The position numbers and the translations under genes were made by a program. The notes beneath the pieces are model-generated. The model saw only the letters and a list, made by a program, of their open reading frames with translations. It was not told where the DNA came from and did no database searches. Below are positions 1-10,236 of a stretch of 64,000 nucleotides of DNA, in pieces (the first letter of the stretch is position 1; each line of letters begins with the position of its first letter). Source of the DNA: Taenia hydatigena (Eukaryota > Platyhelminthes > Cestoda > Cyclophyllidea > Taeniidae); the NCBI GenBank assembly GCA_036345935.2, contig JADWOT020000002.1, positions 868,001-932,000 of the forward strand. The letters run 5' to 3'.

Positions 1-1520
1 TTTTTGTTTTCACCCTTTGGTCATGACACGTATTTGTGTTCGTGCTTCCCATTTTTTGTTCCAAAAGGGGATGAAGTGATCCATGTGGAAATGTTGTTTG
101 TGATACACCTTCACATCCTTGAAGCGTGTCAGAGGAATGCTTATTGGTTGGTTGACGAAACACACTTCATTGGGGTCGTAACTTGGTCACACGGACGGAG
201 GGTTTGTGCACACGTGTCCAAACCTGACGACGACGTCGTCTGTCTAGTGGAGACTGCTGGAGACTGTGAGTCATGTGTAGGCATTAGCAACTCCTGGCGA
301 GTGGTTACTCGTACACTTGGGCTCCACTTCCGCCTAGCGGGAACCAATCAGGAGGCGTCAGGCCACTTCCCGGGTTTACAGGCATCTCCAAGTGATTGGG
401 GTCTAGATCCCCCCACACCGCGGGGCACAATTCGAGAGTGAGTGAGGAAAAATCTCCTCTCATATAAAAAGGAACTTAAATTCCTTGTGTCTACGCAACA
501 AAACACGGAAAAGGTGGCATTTCCATGAATAGAATGCTACTTTTATCTACCCTGTATCCTCTTGAGAATGCATTATTAATGAGGAGAGGCTTTTTCGCTA
601 TTTTCCCGCTCAACCAACCTTATCAGTTATTCACCTTTGGCTCCGCCCTCACGGCGGACATGTTGCCATGTTTCAAGGTTTGTTTTGACACCATAAGCGC
701 ATTGTTTGCCTTCTCAACCTCCGTTTTGTGACTTGATTTTTTTTAAAAACCAGGTTTTTATTAATGCACATCTCATCCAGTGAAACGGTGAGATACTTAT
801 CAGGGCGTGCAACGAGAAATTGAGTCCTGGTTTGGCACGCAACTGGGAGCTTTTAGAGGCGCTTCCTCTTAGTGCTCTTTGTGGATTGGTGTTGAGCTCT
901 CTCACCTTGATTTCATCCAACTTCGAAGGCCTTAATAAAGAGTTTTGAAGCAGCGATTTGGGAAGAAGGAAGGACTCATGCTTTGTGACTGTCGTGGGAG
1001 TGGTTTTTACTGGTCTTATGAGAGTTGAAACTTGGACTTATTTTATCCACTCGCCAGTCATTGCAATGTTCCAGTGTTGGTGTAAACTACTCCAGATTCG
1101 TGACTTGTCCACGGTCGGGCGGTCGCAGAGTTCCATCAGTGATAATTAGGGCTGTGGGTTTGAAAACCACCTTTAAATAGGTGCTTCGTCTTGATTCCTG
1201 GATGGGGATCAGATTTTCTTCGATGGAAAGGATAGTGAGTCTTGAGATAAGAGGGGAGTAGATCACGCAGAAAAGTGGAGAGAGGTTTATCAGACCCACG
1301 GGATTTAAAGTTCTTCTTCACGGTAAAGGTGGCGATGCTGGCGCGCTGAAACAGAGAATATGGTAGAGAAGGGAGACAGTAGGTGCCTCGAGTCCTTTCA
1401 GAGGTAAGGCTCAGGCGGGAGAGGCACTATAAACGTTTGGAAGGAGCGAGGAGCTGCTGGTAGTGCCCAGCCTCAAGTGTCCGAGGCAGTAAGCGTCGTC
1501 CACGGCCCTCCACTTCGACC
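1..1520. other. Non-coding stretch at left edge with promoter-like motifs
   Basis: No convincing exon is seen. An open frame from the left edge to 441 has no recognisable domain and low-complexity residue use, so it is not called. A CCAAT motif at about 343 in the context GGAACCAATCAGG and a TATA-like TATAAAAAGG near 463 would fit a promoter, but no gene can be attached. This may be intron of the transporter gene at 2123-4000, whose 5' exons are missing from the window. Confidence 0.3.
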
Positions 1521-1521
1521 A

Positions 1522-1905
1522 TCACAATGTCGTTGGTGCTGCATGACATGTAACTGCAAGCCAATCACGCCGGTCATCAAATTCTCCGTGCAACTGGATC
1601 CGGATCTGGAGCTCCGTCGTGGTGAAGAACGATATTGGTGGACGAAGGACTATGCTAACTACCTCATGCGTCCATCGCACATAAAGAGAGGGAGGAGAGT
1701 TAGCATGCCTCCATGGAAATGAGTTTTTGCATCTCTTCCACCACCACTTGCGTTCCGTTTTACTGCTGTCCAGCCATGTGTTCATGCGGGTTTCATGCAA
1801 ACACTAGAGAGGTAGCAAGCGTAGGAGGTATCGGGGGGTCCATTTCATTGATACCTTCATGCAGAGACCGTAGACAGCTTTGCAACGACCTTTTCTAGAT
1901 AATTG
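1522..1905 (-). repeat. Inverted-repeat copy 1 (pairs with 5568-5870)
   Basis: The reverse complement of this stretch aligns with 5568-5870 on the plus strand. Shared anchors include AAAAGGTCGTT, AGCTGTCTACGGT, TGGACAGCA-TAAAACGG (approximate) and CGGAGCTCCAGATCC versus CGGAGGTCCAGATCC. Identity is imperfect (visually around 60-70 percent), so the pair is old. Both copies keep an open frame in the matching register, with the shared pattern LSS..-.-W.HEV.....RP. The pair lies on both sides of the transporter exons. It could be a dispersed non-autonomous repeat or decayed paralogous coding sequence. Confidence 0.5.
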
Positions 1906-2122
1906 GATGCATGCAACACGTCTATTAACCTGTCAATTCCAGTTGTTGCCTTGTCAACTCCATTGTCTGTCAAGTCGGCAACCTATTTGTACGCCTGTCA
2001 GAAATTCCTTCATCCATCCACCTAGTTTGTCTGTTTCTCTCTGATCGTCTGATCATGGTTATCACTGTTTCCGCCTCCTCACTTTCCAACCTCCTCCATC
2101 AGCCTGGTCTAGTCACTACAAG

Positions 2123-4000
2123 TGGGCGGACTGTCTGCGTGTGAACGTGGCCTCCCTCATCCTGGCTGCAGTGGCGTGCGGATTGGCACCGTTGGTGGGA
2201 CGCAGCTATAGCCTCCTCGTCTGTGTCGGCTGCCTCTTCGGTCTCTCCTCCGGTGCGTCTGCATTTCTTCCATCCTCTCTTCCACCCCTCGTCTCCACTC
2301 TACCTCTTCGTGCATCTATCGCCACTCACCCATCCGTCGGATCCCACGGTTATTCGTCTCTGATTCCATACCACATCTTCTTCCATCCATTGCTAATCCC
2401 TTCCACCACGTATTCACTTCCATTGTTCCATGTCTTCCTCCACCATCTACACAAATTGGCTTCATGATTAACGGCTTCTTCATTTCCTTCCTCTCGACCC
2501 CCTTTCACCCTGCAGCCGTGGTGGTCTCTCTCAAAAGCATCCTTGTGGTGGAGCTCTTCGGATTAGACAAACTCACCAATGCCTTTGGCCACATGCTTGT
2601 CCTTCAAGGCGTTGCTAGTATCGCTGGTGCAATCATCGGTGGTACGTTTTCTCGACATTAATGAGAAATAAATGATGTGCCAAGTTAGTAAACAGATCTA
2701 CACTGCTCTTCTTCTCCTCCTCCTTCTACAGGCCATCTGTTCGACACTCTGGCCTCGAACGCACCCGATTTCATTCCATGGGTCAATCCAAATGCTCCTC
2801 TTGTCTACGCCGCGGAAGCCTGTTTCTACTTTGCCAGTGGTAGTTTCCTTTTTGCCGCACTTTTTGCCAGTCCTTTGCGTTGTCTGGCAACACGCGAGGT
2901 CATCTCAGCAACCTACACCACAGCGGGACCTGGAGTTGTTGGCGCTGGTGGTGGTATCTATGTGGACGATTACTTTGAATACGGTGAAGGTGGAGAAGAC
3001 GGATCAGCGGTTATTGGGGCTGTTGCTTCTCTCCCTCCACCTCTTCCTATCGCTGATCCTGGCACAGGAAGCACCTCTGAATCTGCGGTAAATCTCTTGC
3101 AATCACCGGCACCGCCACAACTGCAACAACCCCAATCACCACCTTCATCACTCCAACCGCATTTCGAATCGGGCATTGCAAGCTATGTTGGCGAGGCTGT
3201 GTCTCCTGGAGGTGTAAATACGACGGTTATGGAAGGTGTTGAACCTTCTCTGCCACCTCCACTCCCTCAGCCGACTATTCCAGACCCTTCAACAATTCTT
3301 TCTCCGGCTCCACTGCCTTCCAGCTTGTTCATCACGCCAACTGAGACGGAAACCCAACCGCAGATGCAAGCTCCTGTAGATCTTGGAGGTTCTGATGTCG
3401 ACTCCGCCCTTGGTGGTGCTGTTGTGGATAGTGGAGGTGGTGGAGTTGTGGATGTGCTGTCCGAGGAAGACAGAGGAGAAGTGATAACCACAGCAGGCGT
3501 ACCAATGGGAACTCTGTCCTCCAGATCGACAATTCAACCTCAATCGCCACAGGCGCAGGCAACATCGGAGTCAGGATTGACGTGGAGTGCTACTGGCGGT
3601 GCTCCAATTGTAGCAGCAGTTCCTCCTAGCGCGGCGGCTGAGGTACGTGATTCAACTTGCTTTCCTTAACAAAGCACTTTGATATCTATCCGATGTTCCT
3701 AGCTTTCCGAAGCTAGTGACTTTAATTTTCCCGCATCGAAGCTTAGGATCCAGGCTTAAAGTATAGAGAGCTATGCCATCAGGATCCATTACCTCTCACC
3801 CACAGGTGAAGACATCTCTGGTAGCTGAAGAGCCTGCTCTGGAACCGGTGAAGGAGGAGGAAGAAGAGGAGGAGATGGAGGAACAGCCACGAGCTCCGTT
3901 ATCGTCGACAATGCAGCCACCTCTAGCAGCACCGTCTTCCGATATTGACGAGTCTCCTTCAACAATGAAAAGGGACACGGAGACAGTTGCAATCACGTGA
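2123..4000 (+). CDS. Monocarboxylate-transporter-like protein, C-terminal four exons (partial)
   Basis: Member of the SLC16/MFS transporter family, which moves monocarboxylates across membranes. Exons: 2123-2252, 2516-2641, 2732-3642, 3806-4000, with GT..AG boundaries and matching phases (1, 1, 0). The first exon gives a hydrophobic helix (LILAAVACGLAPLVG). The second carries the family-like segment ELFGLDKLTNAFGHMLVLQG, typical of the TM10-11 region. The third has the GHLFD loop and a last helix (EACFYFASGSFLFAALFA), then a cytosolic tail of about 330 residues rich in Pro, Ser, Gly and Glu. The tail is longer than in most family members. The N-terminal half, with the DGGWGW motif expected for this family, is not visible, so upstream exons lie outside the window or have been lost. 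The 5' edge is an acceptor choice (CTACAAG or GTCTAG, a few bases apart). Confidence 0.8.
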
Positions 4001-4128
4001 AGATTTTCCATTTCCTCTCCCTTCCCTTCCTTGTGTGATTCCCCTTCCTAGTCAATTTATTCATCTCATTAACCACCCATGAGATGTGTGAAGACCTTCA
4101 CTGGAGGTCGACTATGCGCGTGTGGTGT

Positions 4129-4134
4129 AATAAA
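4129..4134 (+). promoter_or_regulatory. Polyadenylation signal AATAAA
   Basis: AATAAA about 130 bases after the stop codon of the transporter gene, the right distance for its 3' UTR end. Confidence 0.5.
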
Positions 4135-4212
4135 AGTGTATTTTATTTATCAACTAATCGGACCTTGTCTTGTCTTGTCTGTTGTGGAGTGTTGAATTGA
4201 GGTTTCACTACC

Positions 4213-4430
4213 ACTCGTCCATCCATCCAACCATTTATTCACCTATTCGTCCAACTATTCTGCATCCATCTATTCTGTATCTACCCGACCATTCCATTCT
4301 CGCCCATCTAATCTGTATTCATCCATCCCGTGTCGATCCGTCCGTCGCTCTTCCATTCATCCATCCATCCCGCACCTACCCACTCCATATCCATCCACCC
4401 ATCCATCAACCTGGGATCCATCTGTCCATC
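4213..4430 (+). repeat. Degenerate (ATCC/CCAT)n tetranucleotide tract
   Basis: Pyrimidine-rich tract built of CATCCATC and ATTC units with many substitutions, just past the transporter 3' end. The same kind of tract fills part of the large intron at 16.65-17.87 kb and, in purine form, 11.84-11.91 kb. Confidence 0.8.
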
Positions 4431-4851
4431 TACTCAATTAGCCGATATCCTTCCTAGCAAGTTGTGTTGGTTGAGGCACGACCTGTAGATAAGGCTGGAC
4501 TGGCCAAGTGTCAGGATATCGGCACTGGCGGTACATCGCGTGACCCAAAGACATCGACACTGCCACATCTCCTCGCTTAATGGTCTCTCATTGCAATTGG
4601 CGCGCCGTCAACCATCACGAAGGTAATTGCAAGGCACTTTGGAAAACCGGTTTCCTCTTTCACAATCACAAGCCTTGTCAGTTGGCTGTGTAGCATTCCA
4701 AGGCTTCCTCAAGGCCAAAATGCTCGGACAGAGGTGTGCAAGGCCTTAATGATCTATTGACACAACAAAACTTAACCTGTTTATCCTTTTTAAGATCGTC
4801 AAGAATATTTCTGTGCCTTCAGTACTTTGGCTGACTCACTTGTCGTGGGGA

Positions 4852-4859
4852 TATAAAAG
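4852..4859 (+). promoter_or_regulatory. TATA box candidate
   Basis: TATAAAAG in the context GGGGATATAAAAGGCGTG is a near-consensus TATA element. It precedes the possible small gene ending at 5501 by about 540 bases. No initiator or mapped transcript supports it. Confidence 0.3.
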
Positions 4860-5388
4860 GCGTGAACAAAGTCATAGAAGGTGATGGAGAGGCTTCCTCC
4901 AGACGTCTAGGCGCCTCTCCAGATGCTAGGTCATCGCGGTTCCTGTCCCGGTCTTGGAAAAGTAGGCTACACGATTGTCCGGAATGTGTTTTCTCAATGC
5001 AAATAATCGCATTTTATCTGGAAAAAAAAAACAAAGTGGAGGAAACACTTCTTAACAAAGCCAGTCAACACCTCGAGCCGGTCCAAATTAGATGGCAGGC
5101 TTCAATCGGCTTCCAGTTAGTCCACTTCCATAGCTGATTTGGGTTGATGAGGGTGGGACACACAGCGTCTTCCACCGAGGTCGCTCCATCTGTTACGTAG
5201 ATGTCACGTGCAGATTTTGCAGTAGTCTCTTCAAGAGGAGGCTTGGAGGTCGCGTCTGTAGCCGTCTAATCCTTTTGTCAATCAATGATGCTAAAAATAA
5301 ATTGTGTTTTGATCTTTGTTATTTCAATCCGTCCCATACGGCAGCAATACGCCTTCCCTCCGAGAATTGTGACGCCTTTTGACTTCAG

Positions 5389-5501
5389 GAAAGACTTCGA
5401 TCGCTACATTGATGGCGGAGGAAGCGGACCCGATCCTATGGGCGGCCTATCTCGGCGAGAAGGAAGAAGAATATCTGCTGCGGATGAGGAAGAAGCTGTA
5501 A
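5389..5501 (+). CDS. Possible terminal exon of an unrecognised small gene
   Basis: After an acceptor-like GACTTCAG, one frame reads 36 residues to TAA with a strongly protein-like composition: MAEEADPILWAAYLGEKEEE followed by a basic end (YLLRMRKKL). An internal ATG lies at 5412. A longer open frame in another register (5285-5545) is less protein-like. No upstream exon could be joined with confidence, although a TATA box lies at 4852. The function is unknown. It may be a real short exon or chance. Confidence 0.25.
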
Positions 5502-5567
5502 AAATGACACCCGCCTTCGACAACTGCCTCAGTTCCGTGGTGTGAAGGAATGCTATTCACAACAGAA

Positions 5568-5870
5568 GCGACGCTAGCCGTGCACCATCTGGAAAAGGTC
5601 GTTACGGAGCTGTCTACGGTGACTTCTCTCTGCTTCCAATTCTCTAGTACTGAAATAGAATCCAAACGGACGCATGAATGGACAGCACTGAAACGGGATG
5701 CAAGTGGCGAGAAGGAAGGGACGCGAAGCCTCATTCCCATGGAACCATGCAAACTTTCGTCCTTTATCAAATGGCTCCACGAGGTGTTTGGCACGTTCTT
5801 CCGTCCACTATCACCGTTCCTGATGAGAACGGAGGTCCAGATCCAGTAGAGGTGTCAAGAGGGATCATTG
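5568..5870 (+). repeat. Inverted-repeat copy 2 (pairs with 1522-1905)
   Basis: Plus-strand partner of the repeat at 1522-1905. The frame from 5550 to 5849 stays open and includes the pattern LSSFIKWLHEVFGTFFRPLS, which matches LSSLYVRWTHEV...RP of the other copy. A further 40-base direct copy of its 3' end (TCCAGATCCAGT-G-AG-TGTCAAGAGGG pattern) recurs at about 6127-6170. No known protein family is recognised. Confidence 0.5.
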
Positions 5871-6705
5871 GGTTCGCTGTCAAGCATCTCCTCAGTTGCA
5901 TGGAGGTTCAAGAACCGGCGCGATTGACATAGCCGTGGACGGTGCTTACAGCCTCGGACACTTGAGGCTGCGCGACTGTGTTGGTCTCTGGTCCATACTA
6001 GTAGCTTTTCGTTCCTTCCAAACGTTGGTAGTACATCTACCTGAACACTATGACTTCTTTCGACCTTTGAAAGGACTCGAGGAGCTTCCCGTCTCCATTC
6101 TTCGCTATGCTCGGCTAGGATTAATTTCCAGATCCAGTGGAGTTGTCAAGAGGGTCTACTGACCTTGCAACCTGGTTTCTCCTCGTTTAGTTGGTTGAAC
6201 GAGGTCGGTTCCTTTCCAGTAAGCGATTTCATTCTTACCTTCTTAAAAGTCGCATTTGTCAGTCAAATCCTCATCCCTATGCCCTACAATGCAAGGAGGT
6301 TTGTGTGTCTACGGCTAGTGAATCCTTCTTTTGTCTTTTGGAATTCAATACATTTCGAGTGGATGGAGGAGCTTGCAACCCCACCTTTTCATCTACGCAA
6401 TCGCCTCCACCACCAGGAACTGTCACCAAGTCTTCTGTGAAGCCCTAAACTTGAGTGTATTATCCACCCTCCTCTACTTCTTTATTACGAATCTGACAAA
6501 CTTTAAAGCAGGCTTTCATCTGTGTAGAGAGTGTAGAGGTGACTCACAAAGCCAGGGCTTCAACAATCAACTTAATCCCGACAGCTATGCTAATCACATC
6601 CCCCATGACCTAGAGACTTGTGGAAGACGTTTCCCTTGGTTGACTTTCTTAATGATTGGAGACAGCATTTTTACGATTTTGTGAATCAATATAGTCCGCA
6701 ACAGA
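5871..6705. other. Intergenic, short repeat fragments only
   Basis: Several open frames of 80-117 codons overlap here on the plus strand, but none shows domains, a start context or consistent splice sites. The fragment at about 6127-6170 repeats the end of the 5568-5870 element. Confidence 0.4.
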
Positions 6706-6882
6706 ATGCGTCCAAACAGAGGTGCGCCTCCGGTTGGATACAACAACGAAGCTTACATTACTAAAGGAGGAAAGAGAACCACCGGAAGTGGCATTTTTAG
6801 TCACCTCCCATGGCAGAAGCACCAAGGGCGGTGGCCAAAAGAAAGTAGGAGATGGGTGGGTAGTGCATGCTTGTTTAAATAG
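6706..6882 (+). CDS. Small ORF, 58 aa, unrecognised
   Basis: An ATG frame reads MRPNRGAPPVGYNNEAYITK and goes on through GIFSHLPWQKHQGRWPK to TAG. The composition is protein-like, with many Gly, Asn, Lys, Arg and Trp. It has no recognised family. A GTAGGA donor-like site near 6844 could join it to other exons, and GTGCGC at 6720 is a donor-like site inside it. It could be an isolated exon or chance. Confidence 0.25.
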   Translation: MRPNRGAPPVGYNNEAYITKGGKRTTGSGIFSHLPWQKHQGRWPKESRRWVGSACLFK

Positions 6883-8282
6883 GGACTCAGAGGTGGTCTC
6901 TGAGTCGAAAGCCAACTTCCAACCTCCATAACCGTCATCCCTTGCGCAATAAAGATTTCTTCATTTAAGCGTTCTGCTTGGTCTAAGAGTCTGGCGGTGG
7001 AGGTAGAAAGGAAAAAAAAGACACTGAACGCATCATAGATTTGAGACCACCTTGAGGTTCCTCAATTTGTCCTCCAGTTAATTAATCTTTCTCGAGGTCA
7101 TTGCCTACCAGATGGAATGAGGAAGGCAAAAAAGTGGGAAATTAGATTTGCATCGGGATCGTAATTTAGCATTTAGGTTTGTGGCTGACTTTGCCACGCC
7201 AGGAAGCGGGTTTATTACAGGTGATGTGCTATTTGCTGTGGCCTAATGCAGTCTAAGTGCGTTTTGAATAAATAAAAGTAAGATCTTCTTCATTCTGCCT
7301 CTTCGATCAGCAGCTAAATTTTGACTTCACCTGTTGTCGAGCTACCGCCATTTCCACCAGATCTAATCTTCACAAGTGACGCAGCTGCTTCTCTGTCAGG
7401 CTGTGCATGTTTTACATGCGTATTTGCAGAGTGGATTTTTTTTGTTATTCTTGCATCAGTATGTTTCCACGCCTGCAAGGCCAAAGCGTGGGATGTCACT
7501 AAAGTCGACGTCATTTTCTGCAAGCGCTTGTCAAACACAGCACTATTGTAATTAGCTTGAATAAATCAGCAAACATACTAATTGCGGCCAGAGGCTCTCC
7601 AGAAGTAGCTTTAAGTGCAAGTGTTGCGGAGGAAAGGAAGAGTTGGAAGGCTGACGGCCTTCCCAAATGCCATGTTACAAAGTGAAAATACGAGTTGCAG
7701 AGACCCAAACACATTTGTTGTCTAGCAAAGTGTTACATTTATGTACGCATTTGGGCGTAACGTGGTACGTGCTTGGCTGAAGAGGGTTGGTTTACACCAA
7801 AGCCGAGACTGGTTGAACGACATTGGCCTCAAGTAGACAATAAATTCTGAATTTACTCAACCTGCTCTATGAAATGTTCCGATGGTAGGGCTGGGAGAAA
7901 CGTTGAGTCCTTTAAAAAGGCATAGCTAAAGTAATTCTTCTTTGTGGTGTGGTATCAGGTATTACTTGGAAATGTCTGTTGCTAACTGTTATCGTGTAAG
8001 TTGTCGAATTGAGTTGCAAGAAGCTGTTGTAATAGAATAAGGAACTAAAAGTGTTGTTTTAAATATTCTAATTATTACTATAACCAAACTAACTTATCTT
8101 AACTGACAGGTCAATATACTAAAAGAAATGGAAAGCAAATGATCTTAAAATAGCGTCAATAGTCTGTAACATTTTAATCGATAATTTAGACGTTGTTTAA
8201 ACTAACCAATTTTTGATGTATCTATAACTTTAGTTGTCGTTCTCTAATTTGATAATTGTGGTTAAAATTCCTTATAGGAAAT
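6883..8282. other. Intergenic region and 5' flank of the MORN gene
   Basis: No supported exon. The last 300 bases are AT-rich, and an acceptor-like TTATAG lies eight bases before the ATG at 8283, so a 5' UTR exon may lie upstream. Confidence 0.4.
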
Positions 8283-9604
8283 ATGTCAGAAGACGATGTT
8301 GAGGAAGGAGAAGATGAAGTCTACTTGGGAGTGTATGAAGGAGGTAGAAATGAAAAAGGAGAGCGTCATGGTTTTGGGAAGACTATTCTTCCAAACCACG
8401 ATACTTATGAAGGCATGTACGAAAATGGATTAAGAAACGGTAAAGGCTACTACTTGTAAGCATTAGTCTTCTTTTTTACTACGAAAGGTTTAAGAATGGA
8501 GCTCGCTACTTGGGTGAATATTTGGATAATCGCAAACATGGTCAAGGAACGTTCTATTATCCTGATGGTTCTCGTTATGAAGGTTATTGGGTAGATGATA
8601 AAAGAAACGGTTATGGAAAATACTACTATATAAACGGAGATACGTATGAAGGAGATTGGCGTGATCACGTCCGTCATGGCAAAGGAACTTACACTTTTGC
8701 GGCCACCGGCTGTAAATTTGTTGGGGTGTGGCGGGATGGATTAATGGATGGTTCAGGGGAGGTGATCAATCCAAAATATCGGTTCCTTGGAATGTGGAGA
8801 AAGGGACAAGTAGTTTACTTTGCTTTTTGCATGTTTTTTAAGTTGCAATTTGAATGTTTTTAAAAAGTCCTAACTTTTTGCCAGCTTTTTGGAGAGGGGA
8901 AATACGTATTCGACAAGCTAAACTGTCAACAGACAGGCGATTACTTACTCTTTCCTGGTGAACCGGAGGAGAGGAGGCAAGGAGATGATGAAAACTTTAC
9001 AGTCCCTCGTTGGCGTGCTAAAGCCATTGAGCTGGCGAGAGTTGATGAACCCGCTACTGAGCTGGATGTTAGCGAAAGTAGGTCGTTGTACATAACCTCA
9101 AGCCAGATTTCTTGATGCCTTAAATACGATGCTTGTTTTAGTACGATCTGGTGACAAAGAGATGTAAGCAGCAGGGTTGTATTGATTTGTTGGTTTATAT
9201 TTCTGTTGTCAAAACCATGTGTTGCCTTATTTGTAAATTTTTTTAAAGCACCGAGTCCAAGCCAGAGGAAAGCCTCAGGCAGTAGCGAAAAGAAGTCGTA
9301 TGAAAATGCTCTGAGGGAAAATGTTGGTGAAATTGACCCCACTTGTACAGAAAATCCCGTTAATGTTGTTATTCCTGATGATTCCGGTTCTCAAGATGTT
9401 AACAATGCATACAGCGAAGTAGAAGAAGCGCCACATGAAGGATTACCTGACTTGTTGAATAGTAAGCAAATAAGTGAAGAAGGCGATGAAAATAATGAAC
9501 CGACTATTCAGAATGATTCATTAGAAGAGGAGCCAACGGTAATAGACGACAGTGTGGAACAGTTAGAGGCAGAGGCCAGTGAAGAGTCTTCTACAGCTGA
9601 ATGA
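8283..9604 (+). CDS. RSPH1: Radial spoke head 1-like MORN-repeat protein
   Basis: Predicted 347 aa in four exons: 8283-8455, 8488-8809, 8885-9077, 9249-9604. The introns are 32, 75 and 171 bp and the phases agree (2, 0, 1). After an acidic start ([16 protein letters not shown]) come six or seven MORN repeats: [86 protein letters not shown], and a weaker [10 protein letters not shown] low-complexity, Glu/Asp/Ser-rich tail follows. The acidic N-terminus, repeat number and acidic tail match RSPH1, a structural part of the radial spoke head in motile 9+2 axonemes. In flatworms that would mean flame cells, cilia or sperm. Other MORN proteins are possible, but length and layout favour RSPH1. The donor GTAGTT after exon 2 is weak. 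Confidence 0.82.
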
Positions 9605-10223
9605 GTAAATTACTCACCCACAATCTTTTGTTACCGATTAAGGAGTCAAAAATACAGACGTCTGATTACTGACGTTTTGTTTTTCTGTGATGGTTTGAAA
9701 TATTAGTTGTTTAAATCGAACTGGGGCTTGTACTGCCCAAGACAGTTGTCCGCTACTTTAACATTCCTTTAGAGTCGGGACGCACACTAAGAGTGTTTGG
9801 AGCATTGTGACAAACGCATTTCCTAAGAATTGTGCGTTCACCGATGGCTCTGCACTTATTTTGTAACGCAGGCTTCAACGAAAGCATATGGTAGAGTAGA
9901 TCTTAGACTACGAAAGTTTTACTTGACCACAAATAGCTAAAAGCTGGTTTTGAAGGTTTTCCTAACGTTTTTAGCTAATCATTCCAACGAATCATTTCAG
10001 AGAAGGCATTCATCGGGAGCCAAAATTAAGCACCCATTAACTGCTATTTTATTGGCTCACAAAAACTAATCAGCTATTGGTTTCTACCCTTTGTCCAATG
10101 AAAACAACAGTTGGCACCATCTACACTGCTGATTGGCTTTTTTCCTTCACCCAATGGAAACAGCATACAAAATTAACGCTATTGCAAGACTATATTAAAT
10201 TCCTTAGGAAAAGTGTGTCCGCT
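9605..10223. other. Intergenic between convergent genes
   Basis: Non-coding 3' flanks of the MORN gene (+) and the RhoGAP-like gene (-). A frame at 10077-10268 is short and featureless. Confidence 0.5.
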
Positions 10224-10229
10224 TTTATT
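10224..10229 (-). promoter_or_regulatory. Polyadenylation signal AATAAA
   Basis: TTTATT on the plus strand, that is AATAAA on the minus strand, starting only seven bases after the stop codon of the gene at 10237-11584. If used, the 3' UTR would be very short. A second copy lies near 10045. Confidence 0.4.
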
Positions 10230-10236
10230 CGCCTCC

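Noticed and set aside
4..441. 145-codon open frame at the left edge
   Set aside because: No domain, no start context, unusual residue mix; probably chance within intron or repeat.
7970..8000. GTTGCTAAC as an RFX X-box for the ciliary gene RSPH1
   Set aside because: Only a half site, without the second palindromic arm.
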